12,178 nucleotides of DNA from Candidatus Omnitrophota bacterium. GTDB taxonomy: Bacteria; Ratteibacteria; UBA8468; B48-G9; JAFGKM01. Position 1 is the first letter of the stretch. Every line of letters starts with the position of its first letter. Below, piece by piece: positions 6,229 to 12,178 of this stretch. The notes beneath the pieces are model-generated. The model ran no database searches, was not told where the DNA came from, and was given only the letters and a program-made list of their open reading frames with translations. The DNA lies in assembly GCA_023818785.1 (NCBI GenBank), contig JAMWCO010000032.1:1-12178 (forward strand). The letters are read 5' to 3'. Position numbers and translations under genes: made by a program.

Positions 6229-6678
6229 ATGAAAAAGATGATAATAATGCTTAATTTAATAGTTTTTTTATCTTATGGAGAAGTTAAAAAAGCAAGCATA
6301 GAAGAAGTAAAAAACTCTATTAAGTTAATTGAGGATATAATAAAAAAGGGAGAAGATAATATAATAGATTTATTCAGTGAAACAATTGAAATTGAAAAAA
6401 GAGCCACAACCCAATATTATGCAGAAAAAATAAAAGAAAAGATTTGTAAAACAAGTAATATTAATGAAAATGAATTTAGAAATTTGAGAGAAAATTTTTC
6501 ATTTTTTGATATTTCTATTGCATGGGCGATAAATCAAATTAAAGGTATTCCTATAAAAGAAGTATTAAAAGAAAAAAAAGAAAAGTTATGGATAGAGATT
6601 TTGAATGAAATTGATATAAATAAAGAAAATTTAATAGAGAAAATAAAAGAATTAAACCCTAAATTAAAAACCTTTTAA
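6229..6678 (+). CDS. Small helical, probably exported protein of unknown function
   Basis: The product has 149 residues. MKK is followed by a hydrophobic core (IIMLNLIVFLSYG, about 5-17), consistent with a short signal peptide or N-terminal anchor. No lipobox Cys is present. The rest is charged, Lys/Glu-rich and almost wholly helical. The segment around 78-132 (INENEFRNLRENF, then ISIAWAINQIKGIPIKEVL, then WIEILNEIDI) resembles a helical pattern I recall from small exported proteins: 'LR..., diAiA.aia..sG.pveeVl, W.eia.elGi'. I cannot name its function. It has its own promoter and ribosome site, so it is a monocistronic gene. The last 15 bases overlap the end of the convergent phosphoesterase gene. 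Base use matches the neighbours. Confidence 0.72.
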   Translation: MKKMIIMLNLIVFLSYGEVKKASIEEVKNSIKLIEDIIKKGEDNIIDLFSETIEIEKRATTQYYAEKIKEKICKTSNINENEFRNLRENFSFFDISIAWAINQIKGIPIKEVLKEKKEKLWIEILNEIDINKENLIEKIKELNPKLKTF

Positions 6679-7398
6679 GAAACTGCATATTTTTGATGGG
6701 AGCCCTTTTTCTATAATTTTCTTTAATGTAACTTCAATATCATATTCAATTCTGTCAAGTTTAAAAATTTTTTTATCAGTATCATAAATTGAAATACATA
6801 GGAAAGGTAGTCCATCTCTTGGTAATCCAGCACTTCCAACATTTATAATATAAATAAAACTTTTTTCTATTTTTAATTCCATTTTACCAGAAAAATCAGT
6901 CATAATTTTTTCTATTTTCCCATTTTCTATATTTTTCTTAAATCCTCCAGGTATGTGAGTATGACCTACAAAACAAATTTTTTTATCAAATATTTTAAAC
7001 TCTTCTTCTGCATCTTTTATTTTTAAAATATATTTATAAAAAATATCTGAAATAGATGCATGCACAAAAATAATATCTTCCATTTCTTTCTTATTTTCCC
7101 ATTTTTTAATCTCATCTATTTTCTCTTTTAATTCTTTAGCCGTCCATTCAAGAGAAATTTTTGCATATTGTTTAAATCTTGAAAAATCATTTTTTAAAAT
7201 CCCTTCTTCATGGTTTCCCTTCAATATTATGTCTGCATTATTATTTGCTAACTCAATACATTCTTTCGGATCAGGACCATAACCAATAATATCTCCAATA
7301 ATTATAAGTTTATCAATTTTATTTTTTTTAAGATAATTAAGAGATGTCTTAAAACTTTCAAGATTTGAATGAATATCACTTATTATTCCAATTTTCAT
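6664..7398 (-). CDS. Calcineurin-like metallophosphoesterase (Metallophos_2 / YfcE-like)
   Basis: This binuclear metal phosphoesterase has 244 residues and a complete motif set. These are D8-x-H10 (SDIHSN), G35-D36 followed by IIGYGPDP, G61-N62-H63-E64, H113 (FVHAS), and G145-H146-T147-H148 followed by IPGG. The NVGSAGLPRDG block at 186-196 is typical of the YfcE/Metallophos_2 branch. Members hydrolyse phosphodiesters or phosphoproteins, and the substrate cannot be read from sequence. The gene starts inside the end of the kinase gene (23-base overlap), which implies tight coupling and suggests it acts on the same signalling circuit, perhaps as a phosphatase of the kinase targets (inference). 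No signal peptide, so cytosolic. The ATG has only a weak AAAGAAA site. Confidence 0.9.
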   Translation of the reverse strand: MKIGIISDIHSNLESFKTSLNYLKKNKIDKLIIIGDIIGYGPDPKECIELANNNADIILKGNHEEGILKNDFSRFKQYAKISLEWTAKELKEKIDEIKKWENKKEMEDIIFVHASISDIFYKYILKIKDAEEEFKIFDKKICFVGHTHIPGGFKKNIENGKIEKIMTDFSGKMELKIEKSFIYIINVGSAGLPRDGLPFLCISIYDTDKKIFKLDRIEYDIEVTLKKIIEKGLPSKICSFLKGF

Positions 7399-8137
7399 AT
7401 ATTTTCTTTAAGTTTTTAATAATTTCATCAATAGAAGGTCTTTTACTTGGGTCATCTGATTTTGCTAAAAATATAACCGGATAAATTTCTTCATAAAAAT
7501 TATAAGAAGAAAGATATTCTTCTAAAAGAACTCCATAAGAATAAATATCGCTTCTTAAATCAATTATACCTTTTTTCCTTTCTGGTGCAATATATTTTTC
7601 TGTCCCTCCTATTAAACTTCTTTTCTTTTTTAAAAAACTGATTTTTTCTGCGAAGCCAAAATCAATAATTTTTATTTCTTTTAAATCATTCCCAACAATT
7701 ATATTTTCTGGTTTTATATCATTATGAACTACTTTTTTTGAGTGAATATATTTGATACCTTCCCCAACTTTTATCAATATATAAAGAATTTTATCTGGGA
7801 AAATTTCTAAATTGTTTAACATTAATCTTAAACTTTTTCCACTAATATACTCCATAATTATATAGTATAACCCATTTTTTTTACCAATTTTATAAACCTT
7901 TAATATATTTGGATGTCGCATTTTTTTTAATATTTTAAATTCTCTTTTAAAAGTTTTTATTTGATATATATCTTTTCTATATGGATGTAAAATTTTAATA
8001 GCAACAATATCACCAAATATTCCACTTTTACATAATCCTTTATAAATTGTTGATGTTGCTCCTTGCCATATCCTTTCTTCAATAGAATACCCTTCTATCT
8101 GTTCTCCAATCAATTTTATTTTATAATTATCATTCAT
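7376..8137 (-). CDS. Small soluble Ser/Thr protein kinase, non-RD (PknB-like)
   Basis: The product is 253 residues, a bare Hanks-type kinase domain without membrane segment or sensor. Visible elements are the P-loop region W24-QGATSTIYKG (the first glycine is replaced by Trp), VAIK with K48, E66 of helix C, and the catalytic loop H138-N139-D140-I-K-P-E-N145 (HND rather than HRD). DFG follows at 159-161, then the APE motif A184-P185-E186, D197 of helix F and KRPS near 232-235. All catalytic residues are present, so it should be active. The missing loop Arg suggests no need for activation-loop phosphorylation. The start at 8137 follows AAAGGG with 7-base spacing and begins just before the domain. 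An upstream reading to 8347 would run antisense through coaC and is rejected. It forms one transcription unit with the phosphoesterase. Confidence 0.9.
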   Translation of the reverse strand: MNDNYKIKLIGEQIEGYSIEERIWQGATSTIYKGLCKSGIFGDIVAIKILHPYRKDIYQIKTFKREFKILKKMRHPNILKVYKIGKKNGLYYIIMEYISGKSLRLMLNNLEIFPDKILYILIKVGEGIKYIHSKKVVHNDIKPENIIVGNDLKEIKIIDFGFAEKISFLKKKRSLIGGTEKYIAPERKKGIIDLRSDIYSYGVLLEEYLSSYNFYEEIYPVIFLAKSDDPSKRPSIDEIIKNLKKIYENWNNK

Positions 8138-8166
8138 CTTTATTCCCTTTTTAAAAAAACCAAATA

Positions 8167-8195
8167 ATTTTAATACTATTTTATCTTTTTGGCAA
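8167..8195 (-). promoter_or_regulatory. Sigma70 promoter of the kinase-phosphoesterase unit
   Basis: On the minus strand: TTGCCA (8195-8190), 17 bases, TAAAAT (8172-8167). The predicted start is near 8160, leaving a leader of about 23 bases that holds the AAAGGG site (8150-8145) before the ATG at 8137. Confidence 0.65.
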
Positions 8196-8196
8196 A

Positions 8197-8207
8197 TGTT
8201 ATATAAT
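8197..8207 (+). promoter_or_regulatory. -10 element for coaC, leaderless
   Basis: TATAAT at 8202-8207, with an alternative TGT-TATATA extended form at 8197-8205. The ATG lies only nine bases downstream and no Shine-Dalgarno precedes it, so a leaderless or nearly leaderless mRNA is expected. No convincing -35 is seen at the right distance. The element sits beside the -35 of the opposing kinase promoter. Confidence 0.55.
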
Positions 8208-8216
8208 AAATAAGAA

Positions 8217-8771
8217 ATGGAAAAATTGAAAAAAAATATAGTTGTAGGTATTACTGGTTCAATTGCCATATATAAAACATGTGAAGTTATAAGAAAACTG
8301 ATAAAAGTAAATTGGAATGTTAAGGTAATTATGACAGAAAATGCCAAAAAACTTATAAGTCCTCTAACTTTTGAAGTCCTTTCAAAAAATCCTGTTTATT
8401 TTGATATGTTTGAAAAGAAAACTTATGATGAAGACCATATTAAACTTTCTGAATTTGCTTCTATAATTCTTATTTGTCCTGCTACTGCAAATATTATTGG
8501 TAAAATTGCTTCTGGTATATGTGATGATTTATTGACAACAACAGTTATTTCTTTTTCTGGACCTGTTATATTTGCTCCTGCTATGAATGAAAATATGTGG
8601 AAGAATAAAATTTTACAAGAAAATGTTAAAAAATTAAAAAGGTATGGTTATTATTTTATTGGACCAGAGGAAGGAGAATTGGCAAGCGGAAAAATAGGTA
8701 TTGGACGACTTTCAGATGTTCAAAAAATTATTAATTTTGTTGAAAAAGTTTACACAGATTTTAAAAAATAA
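8217..8771 (+). CDS. coaC: Phosphopantothenoylcysteine decarboxylase, stand-alone CoaC
   Basis: This FMN-dependent enzyme decarboxylates phosphopantothenoylcysteine to phosphopantetheine in coenzyme A synthesis (HFCD flavoprotein family). Motifs are GITGSIAIYK (11-20), the catalytic H74 (DHIKLSEFA), ICPATANIIGKIASGICDDLL and PAMNENMW with N124. The substrate-clamp segment is EGELASGKIGIGRL. In the clamp, family members generally have Cys (ACG; Cys158 in E. coli Dfp), which reduces the enethiol intermediate; here it is S157. The product is 184 residues and ends where the CoaB synthase half would begin in bifunctional CoaBC. The next gene is on the other strand, so there is no broken CoaB downstream. 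CoaB must be encoded elsewhere. The overall family is secure. A lantibiotic- or UbiX-like relative is less likely given the PAMNENMW motif. Confidence 0.88.
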   Translation: MEKLKKNIVVGITGSIAIYKTCEVIRKLIKVNWNVKVIMTENAKKLISPLTFEVLSKNPVYFDMFEKKTYDEDHIKLSEFASIILICPATANIIGKIASGICDDLLTTTVISFSGPVIFAPAMNENMWKNKILQENVKKLKRYGYYFIGPEEGELASGKIGIGRLSDVQKIINFVEKVYTDFKK

Positions 8772-9851
8772 TTATTTTTCATACCCTGCTTTTCTATCAG
8801 ACCCTATCTTATTATCTGGGATATATGCTCCTGTACCTTTTATTTTTCTTGCTTCTGAAGAATAAAACATTCTACTCGGTCTTAATATACTTTCTTCATA
8901 ATAAGGATAAACATATGTGCCTGGTGGGACTATTTCATCTACTTTTTTTAATTCTTCTTCTGTAAGTTTTATATCACATGCTTTAAGTCCAGATAGTAAA
9001 TATTCAACTGTCCTTGCTCCATGAATTACAGAAGTTATCCCTGGCATATGCATAAGGTAAGCAAGAGAAAATTCAGCCAATGAAATTCCTCTATTTTCAG
9101 CAATGGGCATTAATTTTTCAATAATATTCAAACATCTTTCTATTAGTTCATCTTTTTCTTCAATTCTACTTTTTAATCTTCCTCTTTCTACTTTAATCCC
9201 CTTTCTATATTTACCTGATAAAAAACCTCCAGCAAGTGGGCAAAAAGGAGTTATTCCAATTCCATATTTTATAGCCATAGGTATTAATTCATTTTCAATA
9301 CTTCTATCAAGAATATTATAAGGAGGTTGTTCACTTATAAATCTTGTCCATCCATATTTTTCACTTATAAAAATTCCTTCAAGTATTAAATATGTTGGAT
9401 GTTTTGATGTTCCTATATATCTTACTTTCCCATCTCTTACAAGTTTATCAAGTGCATATAATGTTTCTTCCATTGGTGTATTTGGGTCAACTACATGGAT
9501 TATATAAAGGTCAATATAATCTGTCTGTAATCTCTTTAAACTTTTCTCGCATGCCTCTATTATATGTTTAATACTTGCTCCATAATCATTAGGACCATCT
9601 CCCGTATACCATCCAAATTTTGTTGCAAGAACTACTTTTTCTCTTTTCCCTGTTTCTTTTAAAATTCTTCCAATAACTTCTTCGCTTTCTCCATAACAAT
9701 CTGCTGTATCTATAAAGTTAATACCATTATCAATCCCAATTTCTATAATTTTTTTTGCCTCTTGGTAATTTTGACTTGTAAATCCAACCATTGTCCCAAT
9801 ACATAATTTTGAAACGCGAAGTCCACTTTTTCCAAGTTGTCTGTATTCCAT
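8772..9851 (-). CDS. Aldo/keto reductase with a C-terminal extension
   Basis: This NAD(P)H-dependent oxidoreductase is a TIM barrel of 359 residues. The catalytic tetrad is visible: D48 (FIDTAD), Y53 (CYG), K78 (ATKFG) and H119 (LYIIH). The coenzyme-binding SVIHGARTVEYL lies near the C-terminal end of the barrel. The common LHRPDPNTP is IHVVDPNTP here, so the residues after the catalytic His differ. After the usual end (ELKKVDEIVPPG) comes a tail of about 45 residues, rich in Tyr, Arg and Lys (YVYPYYEESILRPSRMFY and on), not part of the standard barrel. The natural substrate cannot be told; it could reduce a ketone or aldehyde sugar. AAGGAG (9862-9857) precedes the ATG. It is divergent from the aminotransferase gene with overlapping promoters, and its stop abuts that of coaC. 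Confidence 0.88.
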   Translation of the reverse strand: MEYRQLGKSGLRVSKLCIGTMVGFTSQNYQEAKKIIEIGIDNGINFIDTADCYGESEEVIGRILKETGKREKVVLATKFGWYTGDGPNDYGASIKHIIEACEKSLKRLQTDYIDLYIIHVVDPNTPMEETLYALDKLVRDGKVRYIGTSKHPTYLILEGIFISEKYGWTRFISEQPPYNILDRSIENELIPMAIKYGIGITPFCPLAGGFLSGKYRKGIKVERGRLKSRIEEKDELIERCLNIIEKLMPIAENRGISLAEFSLAYLMHMPGITSVIHGARTVEYLLSGLKACDIKLTEEELKKVDEIVPPGTYVYPYYEESILRPSRMFYSSEARKIKGTGAYIPDNKIGSDRKAGYEK

Positions 9852-9852
9852 T

Positions 9853-9881
9853 TTGACTCCTTATTTTTTTTATTATATAAT
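9853..9881 (+). promoter_or_regulatory. Sigma70 promoter of the aminotransferase-hydrolase unit
   Basis: TTGACT (9853-9858), 17 bases, TATAAT (9876-9881). The predicted start is near 9888, with a leader of about 29 bases ending in AAAGGAG (9906-9912) and the ATG at 9917. The -35 box lies over the ribosome site and leader of the divergent reductase gene. Confidence 0.87.
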
Positions 9882-9900
9882 TTATAAATTTAAATTTCAA
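9872..9900 (-). promoter_or_regulatory. Sigma70 promoter of the aldo/keto reductase gene
   Basis: On the minus strand: TTGAAA (9900-9895), 17 bases, TATAAT (9877-9872). The predicted start is near 9865, leaving about 14 bases of leader that contain AAGGAG. Its -10 overlaps the -10 of the opposite promoter by two bases. Confidence 0.85.
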
Positions 9901-9916
9901 AATAAAAAGGAGTAAG

Positions 9917-11266
9917 ATGGGAAAAACATATCCTTTAATACCAAAAAAAGTGAAAAAAGTTGAAACAAAATATAGAAGGATAATAACTGAAATACCTGTC
10001 CCAGAATCAATTCCGATACTTGAAAAATTGAGAAAATATGAACCAGTTTCAATGACAGGTCAAGTTCCTATTCTTTGGGATAGAGCAATTGGAATAAATG
10101 TTTTTGATAAATATGGAAATATGTGGTTGGACTTTTCTTCTGGAGTTTTAGTAGCAAATGCAGGTCATGGAAATGAATATGTTTTAAAAGAAATAAAAAA
10201 AATTATAGAAAAGCCACTTTTACATAATTATTGTTTTCCTTCAGAAATAAGAGCACAACTTGTTGAAAAAATTGCATCTTTATCTCCTGAACCATTAAAA
10301 AAGGTATTTTTATTAACAACAGGAGCAGAGGCAGTTGAATGTGCGATTAAACTTGCAAGAACATATGGTAAGAAGAAAAATAAAAAAGTCATAATTTCTT
10401 TTGAAGGTGCTTTCCATGGGAGGACACTTGGAGCACAAATGATAGGTGGGATACCAGAATTAAAAGAATGGATTGTTAACCCTGACCCTGATATAGTTAT
10501 TCTTCCATTTCCAGGGGACCCAAGATGTAAAGATAAAAGTTTTGATTTATTTTTGAAAAAATTAAAAGAAAAAGGAGTAAAAGAAAAAGATGTTTGTGCT
10601 GTTATAAGCGAGACATATCAGGGTGGTAATGTTGGACTTATGCCTATAGAGTATGCTAAAAATTTAAGGGACTGGTGTAATAAGAATGAGGTGATTTTGA
10701 TATTTGATGAAGTTCAAGCAGGATTTGGGAGAACTGGAACTTTTTGGGGCTTTCAGCATTATGGAATAATACCGGATATATTTATTCTTGGTAAGGGTAT
10801 TTCAAGTTCTTTACCAATTTCTGCTGTTGTAGGTAGACAAGATATTATGGATCAATACCAGCCACAAACTATGACAAGCACTCATACAGGGAATCCTTTA
10901 TGTTGTGCATCTGCTTTAGGAAGTATTAGATACATTGAAGAGAATAAACTGTGGGAAAATGCTTTAAAAATGGGAGAAATATTTGAGAAAGAATTGGATA
11001 AACTAAAAAAATATGAAATTGTAAGATTTGTTTGTGGCAAAGGACTTGTATGGGGATTACATATAACAAAGAATAACTCTGATGAACCAGACCCTGATAC
11101 TGCTTTTGAAATTGTAGCAAAATGTTTTGAAAAAGGATTATTATTTTTTGCACCAGTTGGATATAAAGGAGCAACGATAAAAGTGAATCCTCCTTTAATT
11201 ATTAACAAAGAAGCAATAATTGAAGGTTGTTCTGTAATAGAAGAGGCAATAGAGGAGATAATGTGA
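9917..11266 (+). CDS. Class-III PLP-dependent aminotransferase (GABA/acetylornithine aminotransferase-like)
   Basis: This fold-type I, PLP-dependent omega-amino transferase has 449 residues. Visible features are DFSSGVLVANAGHG, the phosphate-binding TTGAEAVECAIKLAR, FEGAFHGRTLGA, the cofactor Asp D264 in IFDEVQAGFGRTG, the PLP Schiff-base lysine K293 in LGKGISSSLP, and STHTGNPLCCASAL. It is longer than ArgD (about 400) because of an N-terminal arm of some 45 residues (VPESIPILEKLRKYE, SMTGQVPILWDRA). This fits the 4-aminobutyrate/2-oxoglutarate branch better than acetylornithine transaminase, but the amino donor cannot be named. The gene overlaps the M20 hydrolase start (GTGA), so the two enzymes probably act in one pathway, for instance release of an acyl-protected amino acid or diamine and its transamination (inference). 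Confidence 0.9.
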   Translation: MGKTYPLIPKKVKKVETKYRRIITEIPVPESIPILEKLRKYEPVSMTGQVPILWDRAIGINVFDKYGNMWLDFSSGVLVANAGHGNEYVLKEIKKIIEKPLLHNYCFPSEIRAQLVEKIASLSPEPLKKVFLLTTGAEAVECAIKLARTYGKKKNKKVIISFEGAFHGRTLGAQMIGGIPELKEWIVNPDPDIVILPFPGDPRCKDKSFDLFLKKLKEKGVKEKDVCAVISETYQGGNVGLMPIEYAKNLRDWCNKNEVILIFDEVQAGFGRTGTFWGFQHYGIIPDIFILGKGISSSLPISAVVGRQDIMDQYQPQTMTSTHTGNPLCCASALGSIRYIEENKLWENALKMGEIFEKELDKLKKYEIVRFVCGKGLVWGLHITKNNSDEPDPDTAFEIVAKCFEKGLLFFAPVGYKGATIKVNPPLIINKEAIIEGCSVIEEAIEEIM

Positions 11267-12178
11267 GAGATATAAAAAAAATAATTGAAGAAAATATTTT
11301 ACAGACAAAAGAATTTTTGAAAGATTTAATAAGATTTCAAAGTATTTCAGGGATTGGAGAAGAAGATATTCAAAAATTTATTTACAAAAAATTTAAAGAT
11401 TTTGGAAATTGTAAACTTGTAGAAATAGATGAAAAGATGAAAAAAGACCCAGAATATACTTTCAGTGATATAGATATTGATTATTCAAAAAGAAAAAATT
11501 TTGTTTTAGAAATAGGTAAAAATAATGGTTATTCAATTATTTTAAATACTCATTCAGATGTTGTTCCTGCAAAGAATTGGGATAATGCTTTTTTGCCAGA
11601 AGAGAAAGATGGGTTTATCTTTGGAAGAGGGGCTTGTGATGCCAAAGGACAGATTGCAACTATATATCTTGTTTTACTCTCATTAAATCAACTTGATATA
11701 AAATTGAATGGGAAATTAATTGTTGAAATTGTAATAGAAGAAGAAATAGGAGGGAATGGTTCCTTATCTTTAATAAGGAATGGTTATAAAGGAGATGTAG
11801 TTATTGTTCTTGAGCCAACAGAGTTAAAAATTGCACCTGCAAATAGAGGAGCATTATGGTTCAAATTAGAAATAGATGGGAAAAGCGTCCATATGGGTAA
11901 GATATGGGAAGGAGTTAATGCAATAGAAAAATTTTGTTATCTTTTTTACAAATTGAAAGAATATGAAAAAAGATTGATTGAAGAAAGCAAAAATGTTCCT
12001 TTATTTGAAAGATATAAACAACCAGTCCAATTAAATTTTGGAACAATAAAAGGAGAGGGTTGGCCAAGTATGGTATGTGGTAAGGTTGAAGTTGAAGGAG
12101 GAATTGGTTTTTTGCCAAATAAGTCAATCCAAGAAATAAAAGAGGGATTTGAGAATGTAATAAAAAATTGTAAAGATG
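11263..12178 (+). CDS. M20 family ArgE/DapE-type metallohydrolase (partial, 3' end outside window)
   Basis: This zinc-dependent amidohydrolase removes acyl groups from amino acids, like acetylornithine deacetylase or succinyl-diaminopimelate desuccinylase. 305 residues are visible. Metal and catalytic motifs are NTHSDVVP (H97, D99), RGACDAKGQ (bridging D126), EEEIGG (catalytic and ligand Glu at 159-161) and EPTEL (E184). The lid-domain His is in GKSVHMGKIWEGVNAIE (H210). The start is GTG at 11263, overlapping the aminotransferase stop as GTGA and preceded by GAGGAG with 5-base spacing. No ATG gives the complete N-terminus. A full family member would have about 400 residues, so roughly a quarter is missing. 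Alternatives are LysK-like or dipeptidase activity. The coupling with an aminotransferase favours an N-acyl amino-acid pathway. Confidence 0.9.
   Translation, partial: MRDIKKIIEENILQTKEFLKDLIRFQSISGIGEEDIQKFIYKKFKDFGNCKLVEIDEKMKKDPEYTFSDIDIDYSKRKNFVLEIGKNNGYSIILNTHSDVVPAKNWDNAFLPEEKDGFIFGRGACDAKGQIATIYLVLLSLNQLDIKLNGKLIVEIVIEEEIGGNGSLSLIRNGYKGDVVIVLEPTELKIAPANRGALWFKLEIDGKSVHMGKIWEGVNAIEKFCYLFYKLKEYEKRLIEESKNVPLFERYKQPVQLNFGTIKGEGWPSMVCGKVEVEGGIGFLPNKSIQEIKEGFENVIKNCKD

Noticed and set aside
8138..8347. N-terminal extension of the kinase to 8347
   Set aside because: It would run antisense through the start of coaC. The kinase domain begins after 8137, where AAAGGG and a promoter precede an ATG. 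The hydrophobic stretch in the extension comes from reading AT-rich antisense sequence.
8217..8771. Frameshifted CoaBC with a lost CoaB half
   Set aside because: Beyond the stop the sequence encodes the intact C-terminus of the reductase on the other strand. No CoaB remnant is seen.
8764..8779. 16-base perfect AT palindrome at the coaC/reductase junction as a bidirectional terminator
   Set aside because: It has no GC stem and no loop, and it arises simply from Lys codons plus abutting TAA stops on opposite strands.
1..12178. tRNA, rRNA, CRISPR array, insertion sequence, toxin-antitoxin or defence system
   Set aside because: No cloverleaf, spaced direct repeats, transposase motifs or terminal inverted repeats were seen by eye. 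Every intergenic gap is under 100 bases and explained by promoters.

Overview
The window is a very AT-rich (GC well under 35 % by eye), tightly packed stretch of bacterial chromosome. Arginine is coded almost only by AGA/AGG. Ribosomal protein S21 and sigma70-type promoters (TTGACT-N17-TATAAT and similar) make it bacterial. A prepilin with a secretion-type N-terminus and an H...(D)-type C-terminus, a 'GIDENG' RNase HII-like protein and the general gene style suggest an uncultivated lineage near the PVC/Omnitrophota group. That placement is inference from protein style, not from a marker phylogeny. There is no RNA gene, CRISPR array, insertion sequence or long repeat, and no gene-free stretch over 100 bases.

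Layout. (1) 1-2801, plus strand: a five-gene run of purine nucleoside phosphorylase (5' end outside the window), a 46-aa zinc-ribbon protein, rpsU (TTG start, very strong Shine-Dalgarno), a PfkB-type phosphosugar kinase and a divergent RNase HII-like protein. The genes are joined by ATGA overlaps or gaps of a few bases. (2) 2809-4237, plus: a promoter so close to its ATG that the transcript should be leaderless, then a membrane-anchored HEAT-repeat protein overlapping a prepilin with an EF-hand loop. (3) 4234-6134, minus: two NAD-dependent sugar-nucleotide epimerases (UDP-glucuronate 4-epimerase type, then GalE type), overlapping by one base. (4) 6182-6678, plus: a small, probably exported helical protein with its own promoter. 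(5) 6664-8137, minus: a small soluble Ser/Thr kinase of non-RD type overlapping a calcineurin-like phosphoesterase by 23 bases. (6) 8217-8771, plus: a stand-alone phosphopantothenoylcysteine decarboxylase with Ser where the clamp Cys is expected. (7) 8772-9851, minus: an aldo/keto reductase. (8) 9917 to the end, plus: a class-III aminotransferase overlapping an ArgE/DapE-type M20 hydrolase (3' end outside).

How the genes may work together. The first run mixes nucleoside phosphorolysis, a phosphosugar kinase and translation or RNA functions. The kinase might use the sugar-1-phosphate made by the phosphorylase. The HEAT/prepilin pair looks like an envelope or secretion accessory. The two epimerases supply UDP-sugars. 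The kinase/phosphoesterase pair looks like a writer/eraser or independent regulatory module. The reductase and the aminotransferase-hydrolase pair are fired from divergent promoters whose -10 boxes overlap on opposite strands, so their transcription is probably mutually exclusive. All three convergent gene pairs overlap or abut at their stop codons, leaving no room for ordinary intrinsic terminators.
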